This document shows, one piece after another, positions 16,125 through 24,834 of a stretch of DNA of 34,333 nt. The position numbers were made by a program, and so were the translations under genes. The stretch's first letter is position 1. Every line of letters begins with the position of its first letter. The notes beneath the pieces were generated by a model. It did not search any database. It was not told the DNA's origin and saw nothing but the letters and a program-made list of their open reading frames with translations. Source of the stretch: Pseudomonadota bacterium (lineage in GTDB: Bacteria > Pseudomonadota > Gammaproteobacteria > Burkholderiales > Burkholderiaceae_C); NCBI GenBank assembly GCA_021846965.1, contig JAJZWA010000024.1, forward strand, positions 18,393-52,725, written 5' to 3'.

Positions 16125-16583
16125 ATGAACGGCAAGACGATGGCAAGGCGGGACTTCTGGGCGGGCGGGTTGCTCGTGGCGCTCGGCATCGCGGTCTGGC
16201 TGAAAAGCCGCGGGTACGGCCTCGGCTCCCTGGGGCACATGGGTTCGGGCTATTTCCCCGCGGTCCTGGGGATCTTGCTCGTGCTGGTGGGAATCCTGAT
16301 CGCGGCGACGTCGAAGGACACCGCCATGCTGCGACTGCCGTCCCGCGCCGCGTGGCGCGGTGCCTCCCTGGTGCTGCTTTCGGTGCTGAGCTTCGTCTGG
16401 GTGGCCAGGCATCTCGGACTCGTGCCGGCGAGCTTCTGCGTGGTTGCCGTCGCCGCATCCGCGGACCGGCGCAACAGCTTGCGCGACTTGATGCTCATGG
16501 CGGGCATCCTGACCCTGGCCTGCTACCTGGTGTTCAGCCTCGCGCTGCATGTCCAGATGGCGGCCTTTCGCTGGGAGTGGTGA
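16125..16583 (+). CDS. tctB: TctB-family small membrane subunit of tripartite tricarboxylate transporter
   Basis: This 152-residue membrane protein has about four hydrophobic segments: after the short MNGKTMARRDFWAGG leader, near residues 45-60, 75-95 and 125-145. The motif GSLGHMGSGYFPAVLGILLV is the usual TctB N-terminal signature (gxGxGffP). TctB pairs with TctA in the inner membrane, and the complex takes up small carboxylates with a cation. The ATG at 16125 follows AGGAGACAAGC (16113-16123), the same 11-nt leader found in front of the binding-protein gene at 7511. The longer in-frame start at 16083 lacks such a site and is rejected. TctA starts 2 nt after the stop. Confidence 0.88.
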   Translation: MNGKTMARRDFWAGGLLVALGIAVWLKSRGYGLGSLGHMGSGYFPAVLGILLVLVGILIAATSKDTAMLRLPSRAAWRGASLVLLSVLSFVWVARHLGLVPASFCVVAVAASADRRNSLRDLMLMAGILTLACYLVFSLALHVQMAAFRWEW

Positions 16584-16585
16584 AC

Positions 16586-18130
16586 ATGCACCAGACCATC
16601 GTGGACCTGCTGTACGGCTTCGGCGTCGCGCTGCAGCCGCCCCATCTGCTCTGGGCCGTGATCGGCGTGTTGCTGGGCAATCTGATCGGGGTGCTCCCCG
16701 GCATGGGGCCGATCACGGCGATTTCCATCCTGCTGCCCCTGACCTATTTCATGGGCTCGGTTCCGGCCATCATCATGTTGGCGGGGATTTTCTACGGCTC
16801 CCAGTACGGAGGTGCCATCGGGGCCATTCTGCTCAACCTGCCCAGCCATCCACCGCACGCGGTGACCTGCATTGACGGCTATCCCATGACTCGCCAGGGC
16901 AGGGGGGGTGCGGCGCTGGGCGTGGCCATGCTGTCCTCGTTCTTCGCGGCGACCATCGGGATCCTGGTCATGATCTTCCTGTCGCCCTTGCTCGTGCGGG
17001 TGGCCTTCAAGTTCGGCCCCACCGAAATCGCCTCGATCATGGTTCTCGGACTGATCGCGGGATCCACGATGTCGCGTGGATCGCCGCTGAAGGGCATCGC
17101 GATGACCCTGTTCGGGCTCCTGTGCGGGACCGTGGGAACGGATCTGATCACCGGAAACTTTCGTTTCACCTTTGGCATGACCTCGCTGTACGACGGGGTC
17201 GAACTGGGATCCATCTGCATGGGGATCTTCGCGATCGCCGACTTCCTGATGCACGTGAATCGCGAAAAGATCATCACCGTGAAGGCCAGCCTGAGCATGC
17301 GGGACATGCGCCCGTCCATGGCGGATCTGCGAGCGGCGGTCGCTCCGATGCTGCGCGGCACCCTCATCGGCGTGTTGTTCGGGGGCATGCCGGGCACCGG
17401 CCCCACCATCACCACGTTCATCGCCTATGCCTTCGAGCGCAGAATCGCGAAGGATCCCAGCCGCTTCGGGCAGGGAGCGATCGAGGGCGTCGCCAGTCCG
17501 GAGGCGGCCTCGCATTCCAAGACCCAGGTCGATTTCATTCCCACGATGACCCTGGGCATCCCGGGCGATGCGGTGATGGCGTTGATCATGGGTGCGCTGA
17601 TCCTCAAGGGCATCCAGCCTGGCCCGCTGCTGATCACCGAGCACAGGGACATCTTCTGGGGCCTGATCGCCAGCTTCTGGATCGGCAACGTGATCCTCAT
17701 GATCCTGAACGTTCCGCTGATCGGAGTGTGGGTGAGGTTGTTGCGGATTCCCTACCGCGTGCTGTACCCGGCAGCCGTGTTTTTCGTCTGCATCGGCGTC
17801 TACAGCATGCGCAATGACCTTTTCGATGTCGGCTCCGTGGCCTTCTTCGGGGTCGTCGGCGCCTTGTTCATGGCGCTGGACTTCCCCGTGGCGCCGATCG
17901 TGCTGGGCTTCGTGCTGGGTCCCATGCTGGAGTCGAATCTTCGACGGGCTCTGTTGCTGTCGCATGGGGACCTCGGCGTATTTCTCCGGCATCCGATCAG
18001 TGCGACCGTGCTCGGGCTTGCCGCGCTGATCCTGTGCTGGCAGGTCGGCTCATACATGATCTGGGGTGCGGATTCCCTGTTCATGCGCCTGCGCGCGCGC
18101 GGGCAGATGCGCGCCCGTTGGGTGCGCTGA
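16586..18130 (+). CDS. tctA: TctA-family large membrane subunit of tripartite tricarboxylate transporter
   Basis: This 514-residue membrane permease should have about 12 transmembrane helices. TctA proteins carry two inverted halves with P-G-x-G loops, and both are visible: GVLPGMGPITAISILLP (about residues 36-52) and GGMPGTGPTITTFIAY in the second half. Further family segments are IFYGSQYGGAIGAILLN, SPEAASHSK and MTLGIPGDAVMALIMGALI. It forms the translocation path of the transporter whose binding protein opens the operon. The ATG at 16586 follows GGAG (16573-16576) at 9 nt. This is the last gene of the operon, and a perfect hairpin follows at 18154-18171. The C-terminal tail is rich in arginine. 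Confidence 0.92.
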   Translation: MHQTIVDLLYGFGVALQPPHLLWAVIGVLLGNLIGVLPGMGPITAISILLPLTYFMGSVPAIIMLAGIFYGSQYGGAIGAILLNLPSHPPHAVTCIDGYPMTRQGRGGAALGVAMLSSFFAATIGILVMIFLSPLLVRVAFKFGPTEIASIMVLGLIAGSTMSRGSPLKGIAMTLFGLLCGTVGTDLITGNFRFTFGMTSLYDGVELGSICMGIFAIADFLMHVNREKIITVKASLSMRDMRPSMADLRAAVAPMLRGTLIGVLFGGMPGTGPTITTFIAYAFERRIAKDPSRFGQGAIEGVASPEAASHSKTQVDFIPTMTLGIPGDAVMALIMGALILKGIQPGPLLITEHRDIFWGLIASFWIGNVILMILNVPLIGVWVRLLRIPYRVLYPAAVFFVCIGVYSMRNDLFDVGSVAFFGVVGALFMALDFPVAPIVLGFVLGPMLESNLRRALLLSHGDLGVFLRHPISATVLGLAALILCWQVGSYMIWGADSLFMRLRARGQMRARWVR

Positions 18131-18153
18131 CTTCGCCCCGGCCGAGGGCCGGA

Positions 18154-18171
18154 GCCGGAGTGCGCTCCGGC
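18154..18171 (+). terminator. hairpin after tctA, probable operon terminator
   Basis: GCCGGAG (18154-18160) and CTCCGGC (18165-18171) form a perfect 7-bp stem with a TGCG tetraloop, 23 nt after the tctA stop. No T tract follows, so it may need Rho or act as a processing barrier. It separates the catabolic operon from frmA. Confidence 0.5.
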
Positions 18172-18183
18172 GCGAACAGGGGC

Positions 18184-19366
<1,183 letters not shown>

Positions 19367-19374
19367 GCCCCGCC

Positions 19375-20226
19375 GTGGAGCGCATCGAACACCACGCCTG
19401 CTTCGGCGGCCGGCAGGAAGTCTGGCGCCATGCGTCGGCCAGCCTGGGCTGCGACATGAACCTGGGCGTGTACCTGCCGCCGGCGGCGCTGCAGGGCCGG
19501 CGCTGCGGCGTGCTGTACTGGCTGTCGGGCCTGAGCTGCACCGAGCAGAACTTCATCACCAAGGCGGGAGCGCAGCAGCACGCGGCGCGCCACGGCCTGA
19601 TCGTGGTGGCCCCCGACACCAGCCCGCGCGACCCGCGGGGCATCCTGGGCGTGGCCGACGATCCCGCCTACGACCTCGGGCAGGGCGCGGGTTTCTACGT
19701 CGACGCCACCCAGGCGCCCTGGTCCGCGCACTACCGCATGCAGACCTACGTGGCCGAGGAGCTGCCGGCCTGGGTGGAAGCGCATTTCCCGGCCAGCGAC
19801 GCGCGAGGCATCAGCGGCCATTCGATGGGCGGGCACGGGGCGCTGGTGACCGCCCTGCGCAACCCCGGGCGCTATCGCAGCGTCTCGGCCTTCGCCCCCA
19901 TCGTGGCGCCCTCGCAGGTGCCCTGGGGGCGCAAGGCCTTCGAGGCCTACCTCGGCGCGGACCCGCGCGACTGGCAGGCCTGGGATGCGGTGGCGTTGCT
20001 GGGCGGCGCCCGCGAGCGCCTGCCCCTGCTGGTGGACCAGGGCGCCGACGACCCCTTCCTGGACGAGCAACTGCGCCCGCAGCTGCTGCGCCAGGCCTGC
20101 GAGGCCGCCGCGCACCCGCTGGAGCTGCGTCTGCGCCAGGGCTACGACCACAGCTACTACTTCGTCGCCAGTTTCCTGGGCGAACATTTCGAGCACCACT
20201 CGCGCCATCTTGGCGATGCGCGCTGA
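19375..20226 (+). CDS. fghA: S-formylglutathione hydrolase
   Basis: This 283-residue alpha/beta hydrolase of the esterase D family hydrolyses S-formylglutathione to formate and glutathione, the second step of cytosolic formaldehyde removal. The nucleophile is S150 in ISGHSMGGHGAL. The acid and base of the triad lie in DQGADDPFLDEQ and GYDHSYYFVASFL. The family segments YWLSGLSCTEQNFITKAG and VVAPDTSPRD are intact. The start is a GTG at 19375, 8 nt after the frmA stop, with no strong Shine-Dalgarno sequence, so translational coupling to frmA is likely. The beta-hydroxyacid dehydrogenase gene begins 18 nt after the stop. Confidence 0.94.
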   Translation: MERIEHHACFGGRQEVWRHASASLGCDMNLGVYLPPAALQGRRCGVLYWLSGLSCTEQNFITKAGAQQHAARHGLIVVAPDTSPRDPRGILGVADDPAYDLGQGAGFYVDATQAPWSAHYRMQTYVAEELPAWVEAHFPASDARGISGHSMGGHGALVTALRNPGRYRSVSAFAPIVAPSQVPWGRKAFEAYLGADPRDWQAWDAVALLGGARERLPLLVDQGADDPFLDEQLRPQLLRQACEAAAHPLELRLRQGYDHSYYFVASFLGEHFEHHSRHLGDAR

Positions 20227-20244
20227 GTCAGAGGGAATCCACGA

Positions 20245-21126
20245 ATGAACACCAAGGTACAGCCCCTTCGCATCGGCTTCATCGGCCTGGGCATCATGGG
20301 GCGCAGCATGGCGGGTCATCTGCTGGCCGCCGGCCACGAGCTGCGCGTGTACAACCGCTCGCGCGACAAGGCCGACGAGCTGCTGGCCCGCGGGGCCCGC
20401 TGGTGCGACAGCCCCGGCGAGGTGGCGGCCGCATCGGAGATGGTGATCACCATGGTGGGCTACCCGGCCGACGTGGAACAGGTCTACCTGGGCCAGGGCG
20501 GCATCGTCGAGCGCGCGGCGGCGGGCACGCTGCTGGTGGACATGACCACCTCCAGCCCTTCGCTGGCACGGCGCATCGCGCTGGCCGCGCGCGCGCGCGG
20601 CTGCGGCGCGCTGGACGCGCCGGTTTCCGGGGGCGACGTGGGTGCGCGCGAGGCCCGACTGTCCATCATGGCCGGCGGTGAGCAGGCGGATTTCGAGCGC
20701 GCGCTGCCGGTGCTGTCGCTGATGGGCAAGAACATCGTGCTGCTCGGCGGGCCCGGCACCGGGCAGCACACCAAGATGTGCAACCAGATCGTCATCGCCT
20801 CGACCATCGTGGGCGTCACCGAAGGCCTGGTCTACGCAAGCCGCGCCGGGCTCGACCCGGCGACCGTGCTGCAGGCCATCGGCGGCGGCGCCGCCTCGGG
20901 CTTCCAGCTCAACGTGCTGGGCCCGCGCATCATCGCCGGCGATTTCGCGCCGGGATTCTTCATCGAGCACTTTCTCAAGGACCTGGGCATCGCGCTGGGC
21001 GAGGCCGAGCAGATGGGACTGGAGCTCCCGGGCCTGGCGCTGGCGCGCGGCCTGTACCAGCGCATGGCCGAGCGCGGGCTGGGGCGCGACGGCACCCAGG
21101 CGCTGATCAAGCTCCACCAGGCCTGA
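20245..21126 (+). CDS. 3-hydroxyisobutyrate dehydrogenase / 2-hydroxy-3-oxopropionate reductase family protein
   Basis: This 293-residue beta-hydroxyacid dehydrogenase has an N-terminal Rossmann fold IGFIGLGIMGRSMAGHL (about residues 10-26), the substrate-loop motif DAPVSGGDVGA (about 124-134), and the catalytic lysine K177 in GTGQHTKMCN. The family interconverts beta-hydroxyacids and semialdehydes with NAD(P): 3-hydroxyisobutyrate, tartronate semialdehyde, glyoxylate or succinic semialdehyde. The choice cannot be made from sequence alone. NRSRDK after the second strand (residues 37-42) places an arginine in the position often linked to NADP use, which would suit a reductase; this is a weak inference. 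The ATG at 20245 follows AGGGA at about 9 nt, and the gene probably shares the frmA-fghA transcript. Confidence 0.88.
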   Translation: MNTKVQPLRIGFIGLGIMGRSMAGHLLAAGHELRVYNRSRDKADELLARGARWCDSPGEVAAASEMVITMVGYPADVEQVYLGQGGIVERAAAGTLLVDMTTSSPSLARRIALAARARGCGALDAPVSGGDVGAREARLSIMAGGEQADFERALPVLSLMGKNIVLLGGPGTGQHTKMCNQIVIASTIVGVTEGLVYASRAGLDPATVLQAIGGGAASGFQLNVLGPRIIAGDFAPGFFIEHFLKDLGIALGEAEQMGLELPGLALARGLYQRMAERGLGRDGTQALIKLHQA

Positions 21127-21214
21127 GGGTCTTCGCGGGCGGGCGGGGAACTTCCGCAACCCCGGGAGGTCCAAGGCGGCATGGAACCAAGGCGCGGCCC
21201 GCGCCCGGCGCCCC

Positions 21215-22717
21215 ATGCCCATGAAGCCGCAGACCTCCAGCCCATCCCCCCGCGCGCAGCCCGCCGAGCAGCGCCGTGCCTTCGCCACGGTGTTCATGAT
21301 CGAGTTGTGGGAGCGCTTCGGCTTCTACGGCATGGCCGCCCTGATGGTGCTGTACATGGTGCAGGGCCTGGGCTATGCGGATGAACGCGCCAACCTGAGC
21401 TGGGGTGCGCTGAGCGCGCTGGTGTATGCGCTGCCGGTGCTCGGCGGCTGGGCCGGGGATCGCTGGCTGGGCACGCGGCGCTCCATGCTGGCGGGGGCCG
21501 TGGTCCTGGCGGCCGGCTACGGGCTGCTTGCGCTGCCGCTGCACCGACTCGAACTTCTGTTCGCCTCGCTGGCGCTGATCGCCGTGGGCAACGGCCTGTT
21601 CAAGCCCAATGCCGCCAACCTGGTGCGGCGCATCTATGAAACCGAGCCGGCGCGCATCGACAGCGCCTTCACCATGTACTACATGGCCGTGAACATCGGC
21701 TCCACGGTGTCCATGCTCGCCACGCCCTGGGTGCGGGAAGTCTGGGGCTGGCACGCCGCCTTCGCGGTGAGTTGCGCGGGCCTGCTGCTGGGCCTGGCCC
21801 ATTACCGCTGGATGCGCGATGCGCTGCACTGGGCGGGCAGCGCCGCGGATGCGCAGCCCGTGGGAGCGCGCCGGGCAGCGGCCTTGCTGGCCGGAGTGGC
21901 GCTGGCCACCGCACTGGGTGCCTTCGTGCTGGCCCACGTCGAGCTGGCCGACCTCGGCGTGGCGGCCCTGGGCGTCGGCGTGCTCGGGGCCTACATGGTG
22001 GTGCTGCGCCGGGCCCATGCGCACGAGCGCCCGGGCCTGTACACGGCCGGGGTGCTGGTGCTGGAGGTGGGCCTGTTCTTCGTGTTCTACCAGCAGATGT
22101 CCACCTCGCTGACCCTGTTCGCGCTTCGCAATGTCGACACCGAGCTGCGCATCGCGGGCGGGCTCGCGCTGCATATGCTGCCGGCCCAGTTCCAGGCCCT
22201 CAACCCCATCTGGATCATGGTGCTCAGCCCGGGCCTGGCCTGGCTGTACACGCGCCTGGCGCGGGGCCCCGGGGACCTGTCCCTGGAAGCCAAGTTCGCG
22301 CTGGGATTCGTGGCCGTGGCGGCGGGTTTCGCGGTGTTCGCGGCCAGCGGCCTGGCGGCGGTGGACGGGCGGGTCCCCGCGTGGTTCGTCGTGGCCGGCT
22401 ATGGCCTGATCTCCCTCGGTGAGCTGCTGCTCAGCGGCCTCGGGCTGGCGGTGATCGCGCGCCATGTGCCCGCGCGCCTGTCCGGCCTGCTGATGGGGGC
22501 GTTCTTCGCGGTCAGCGGCATCTCCATGTACCTCGGCGGCCTGGTCGCGAATCTGGCGCAGGTGCCGGTGGGCGCGCAGCTGAGCGCGCAGCAGACCCTG
22601 CCGCTGTACCTGCATCTGTTCGGCCGGCTGTCGCTGGTTTCGCTGGGCGGCTTCGCGCTTGCGATGCTGCTGCTGGGGGCCTTGCGGCTCGCGGCCGCCC
22701 GTCCCGGCCCCGGCTGA
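21215..22717 (+). CDS. POT/PTR2-family proton-dependent oligopeptide transporter
   Basis: This 500-residue inner-membrane transporter of the major facilitator superfamily imports di- and tripeptides with protons. The proton-coupling signature ExxER(F/Y) is present as ELWERFGFYG (E30, E33, R34), followed by ALVYALPVLGGWAGDRWLG and GNGLFKPNAANLV, both standard POT segments in the first bundle. MYYMAVNIGS and the NPIWIMVLSP region also match. About 14 hydrophobic helices are expected at this length. Start: ATG at 21215, or ATG 21221 two codons later; neither has a clear ribosome site. The gene lies 88 nt after the dehydrogenase gene, so it may have its own promoter. It converges on the thioesterase gene with only 6 nt between stops. 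Confidence 0.92.
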   Translation: MPMKPQTSSPSPRAQPAEQRRAFATVFMIELWERFGFYGMAALMVLYMVQGLGYADERANLSWGALSALVYALPVLGGWAGDRWLGTRRSMLAGAVVLAAGYGLLALPLHRLELLFASLALIAVGNGLFKPNAANLVRRIYETEPARIDSAFTMYYMAVNIGSTVSMLATPWVREVWGWHAAFAVSCAGLLLGLAHYRWMRDALHWAGSAADAQPVGARRAAALLAGVALATALGAFVLAHVELADLGVAALGVGVLGAYMVVLRRAHAHERPGLYTAGVLVLEVGLFFVFYQQMSTSLTLFALRNVDTELRIAGGLALHMLPAQFQALNPIWIMVLSPGLAWLYTRLARGPGDLSLEAKFALGFVAVAAGFAVFAASGLAAVDGRVPAWFVVAGYGLISLGELLLSGLGLAVIARHVPARLSGLLMGAFFAVSGISMYLGGLVANLAQVPVGAQLSAQQTLPLYLHLFGRLSLVSLGGFALAMLLLGALRLAAARPGPG

Positions 22718-22729
22718 ATCTCCTCAGCC
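22712..22729. terminator. hairpin containing both stop codons of POT and thioesterase genes
   Basis: GGCTGA (22712-22717) and TCAGCC (22724-22729) are a perfect 6-bp inverted repeat with a 6-nt loop. The left arm ends in the TGA of the POT gene, and the right arm starts with the minus-strand TGA of the thioesterase gene. The stem is short and has no T tract, so two-way termination is a suggestion. Confidence 0.45.
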
Positions 22730-23200
22730 CTTGCGCGCGGCCTGGCGAAAGCGCGCGGCGAGTTCGCGCCGCAACTCCTTGCGCAGCTTGGCCGCCTCGA
22801 AGCGGCGCAGCTCGTCGGGCGTGGAGGGCTGCAGCGGCGGAACGGCCACCGGGCGCCCGTCGTCCCCCACCGCCACCATGGTGAAAAAGCAGCTGTTCAC
22901 GTGGCGCTGGGTCTGGGTTCGGATGTCCTGCGCCACCACCTTGATGCCCACTTCCATCGAGGAACTGCCGGTGTAGTTCACGCTGGCCAGGAAACTCAGC
23001 AGCTCGCCCACCTGGATGGGTTGCAGGAAGGTCACCTGGTCCACGCTCAGCGTGACCACGTAGCTCCCGCTGTACTGCGCCGCGCAGGCGTAGGCCACCT
23101 CGTCCAGGAGCTTGAGTACCGCGCCCCCATGGACCTTGCCGGAAAAATTCGCCATGCCCGGTGTCATCAACACGGTCATGGTCAACTGGTGCGAGCCCAT
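22724..23200 (-). CDS. acyl-CoA thioesterase, YciA-like hotdog protein
   Basis: This 158-residue hotdog-fold protein hydrolyses acyl-CoA to free acid and CoA. The signature is MTPGMANFSGKVHGGAVLKL with the catalytic aspartate D33 in LLDEVAYACA. SVDQVTFLQPIQVGE forms the central strand, and SSMEVGIKVVAQDI is also typical of the YciA/acyl-CoA thioester hydrolase group. The C-terminal tail is charged (RRFEAAKLRKELRREL), probably a helix. Start choice: the ATG at 23200 follows AAGGAAGG at 5 nt and fits the family's N terminus; a 15-codon longer in-frame start at 23245 has no such support. The gene is divergent from the orphan binding-protein gene and convergent with the POT gene. Its acyl-chain preference is unknown. 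Confidence 0.9.
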   Translation of the reverse strand: MGSHQLTMTVLMTPGMANFSGKVHGGAVLKLLDEVAYACAAQYSGSYVVTLSVDQVTFLQPIQVGELLSFLASVNYTGSSSMEVGIKVVAQDIRTQTQRHVNSCFFTMVAVGDDGRPVAVPPLQPSTPDELRRFEAAKLRKELRRELAARFRQAARKG

Positions 23201-23301
23201 GCAGGCCTTCCTTGCGTTGCCGTGATCCCCGGATTGTGCCTGCACGAGGGCGCGAGGCCTTCAGCACCGGCGTGGGGATTTTCGCGGAATGAAACGTCCG
23301 G

Positions 23302-23375
23302 CATGGTTATGTGAATTCATTATGCGTGATCATGTTTTGTTTTCATGGTTATCTCTCATAGGATTTCAATATAAC
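23302..23375 (+). promoter_or_regulatory. AT-rich promoter region upstream of the orphan binding protein
   Basis: The 262-bp spacer 23201-23462 holds no gene, and its middle is strikingly AT-rich for this genome. CATGGTTAT occurs twice in direct orientation (23302-23310 and 23344-23352), 42 bp apart, four helical turns. A possible sigma-70 promoter is TTGTTT (23337-23342), 16 bp, TAGGAT (23359-23364), reading into the binding-protein gene. One copy of the repeat lies between these two boxes. The LysR protein encoded downstream is the likely binder. All of this is by eye. Confidence 0.4.
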
Positions 23376-23462
23376 TGCTATCTCCTGCTGGATATCCTTT
23401 TCCAGTTTCTTCACGCAGATAATCGGCGGACTGGTACCGAACCTATCGCACGGAGAAACCGC

Positions 23463-24779
23463 ATGACATCCCGAAGCTTTGTGCCCGACGCCGCGCAAGC
23501 GGTCGACGATTCGCGGCGGCGTCTCGTGGCCGCGGCCGGCGCCGCGGCCTTGCTGCCGCTGCGCGCGCAGGCCGCACCCGCTCTGCCTGAACTGCGCATC
23601 GGCTACGTCAGCCCGCAGACCGGCCCGCTGGCCGGCTTCGGCGAGTGCGACCCCTTCGTGCTGGACCTGGTGCGCAAGAAGACCGGCGGACGCATCGAGG
23701 TCGGCGGCAAGACCTACGCGCTGACCCTGATCGAGCGCGACACCCAGTCGGACCCCACGCGTGCCAGCCAGCTGGCCAAGCAGTTGATCAACGACGAGAA
23801 GGTGGACCTGATGCTCACCACCTCGACCCCGGAGACGGTCAACCCGGTGGCCGATGCCTGCGAAGCCGGCGCCACCCCCTGCCTGTCGACCAACGATCCC
23901 TGGCAGTCCTGGTATTTCGGACGCGGCGCCAGGCCCGGGCAGCCCTGTCCCTTTCGCTGGAGCTACCACTTCTGCTTCGGGACCGAGCAGTTCGCGAGCA
24001 TGTACATCTCGACGTGGAAGCTGCTGCCCACCAACAAGCGTGTCGGCGTGCTGTTTCCCAACGATGCCGACGGCAATGCGCTGCGCGCCCATCTGGTGCC
24101 CGAGTTGCGCAAGGCCGGCTTCACCATCGTCGATCCCGGGGCCTACCAGGACGGAACCTCGGACTTCAGCGCACAGATCTCGAAGTTCAAGGCCCAGCGC
24201 ATCGAGATCCTGACGGGAGTGCCGATGGCCTCCGACTTCATCACCTTCCTGCGCCAGGCCGCGCAGCAGGGCCTGACGCGCCAGTTGAAGATCTGCATGC
24301 CGGCCAAGTTCGGACTGTTCCCCTCGGACATCGCGGCGTTGGGGCCGCTGGGCTTTCACGTGGCCACCGGGGCGTACTGGACCCCGGTGTTTCCCTACGT
24401 GTCGCCGGTCACCGGCCTGAACTCAGGTCAGCTCACCGAGCTGTACCAGTCAGGCACCGGGCACCAGTGGACCCAGCAGCTGGGCGCCAGCATGTCGCTG
24501 CTCGACGCCGGCTTCGCGGTGCTCAGGAACAGCGGCAACCCGAAGGACAGGCAGGCCGTGGCGCAGGCCATGTCCAGGCTGGACGTGGTCACCACCGTGG
24601 GGCGGGTGAATTTCCCCAAGGGCCCGGTGCCGCATGTGGCAACCGCGCCGATCATCGGCTGCCAGTGGGTCCGTTCCGCGCCGGGCAGCCGCTACGCGCT
24701 GGACCTGCGGGTGGTCGAGCATGCCTGCGACCCGAAGGTGCCGGTGCAGACGCGGCTCGTGCCTTATGCACGAGTCTGA
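23463..24779 (+). CDS. ABC-type branched-chain amino acid-like substrate-binding protein, probably Tat-exported
   Basis: This 438-residue periplasmic binding protein is of the type I fold used by branched-chain amino acid and amide (HAAT) transporters. The signal has a twin-arginine motif SRRRLV (about residues 17-22), then a hydrophobic stretch ending RAQA before APALPELRIGYVSPQTGPLAG. Further family features are DTQSDPTRASQLAKQLI and the FPNDADGNALR region. No ABC permease or ATPase gene is nearby, so it is an orphan that must share a transporter or serve sensing. The ATG at 23463 follows GGAG (23452-23455) at 7 nt; the longer frame from 23289 would put about 58 unrelated residues before the signal and is rejected. 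The ligand is unknown. A LysR gene follows at 55 nt. Confidence 0.87.
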   Translation: MTSRSFVPDAAQAVDDSRRRLVAAAGAAALLPLRAQAAPALPELRIGYVSPQTGPLAGFGECDPFVLDLVRKKTGGRIEVGGKTYALTLIERDTQSDPTRASQLAKQLINDEKVDLMLTTSTPETVNPVADACEAGATPCLSTNDPWQSWYFGRGARPGQPCPFRWSYHFCFGTEQFASMYISTWKLLPTNKRVGVLFPNDADGNALRAHLVPELRKAGFTIVDPGAYQDGTSDFSAQISKFKAQRIEILTGVPMASDFITFLRQAAQQGLTRQLKICMPAKFGLFPSDIAALGPLGFHVATGAYWTPVFPYVSPVTGLNSGQLTELYQSGTGHQWTQQLGASMSLLDAGFAVLRNSGNPKDRQAVAQAMSRLDVVTTVGRVNFPKGPVPHVATAPIIGCQWVRSAPGSRYALDLRVVEHACDPKVPVQTRLVPYARV

Positions 24780-24799
24780 GCGGGTAGCATCCGGGCCAG

Positions 24800-24818
24800 C
24801 CGGCGCGCTTGGCGCCGG
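24800..24818 (+). terminator. hairpin between binding-protein and LysR genes
   Basis: CCGGCGC (24800-24806) and GCGCCGG (24812-24818) form a perfect 7-bp stem with a 5-nt loop, 20 nt after the binding-protein stop and 16 nt before the LysR start. No T tract follows. It may attenuate readthrough into the LysR gene rather than stop it. Confidence 0.4.
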
Positions 24819-24834
24819 GCGGATGCTCTCCACC

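Noticed and set aside
21144-21164. CGGGG/CCCCG hairpin after the hydroxyacid dehydrogenase gene
   Set aside because: It has only a 5-bp stem with an 11-nt loop and no T tract, which is expected by chance at this GC content.
23289-23462. 58-codon N-terminal extension of the orphan binding protein
   Set aside because: It lies in the AT-rich promoter region. The start at 23463 has a good ribosome site and directly precedes a twin-arginine signal.
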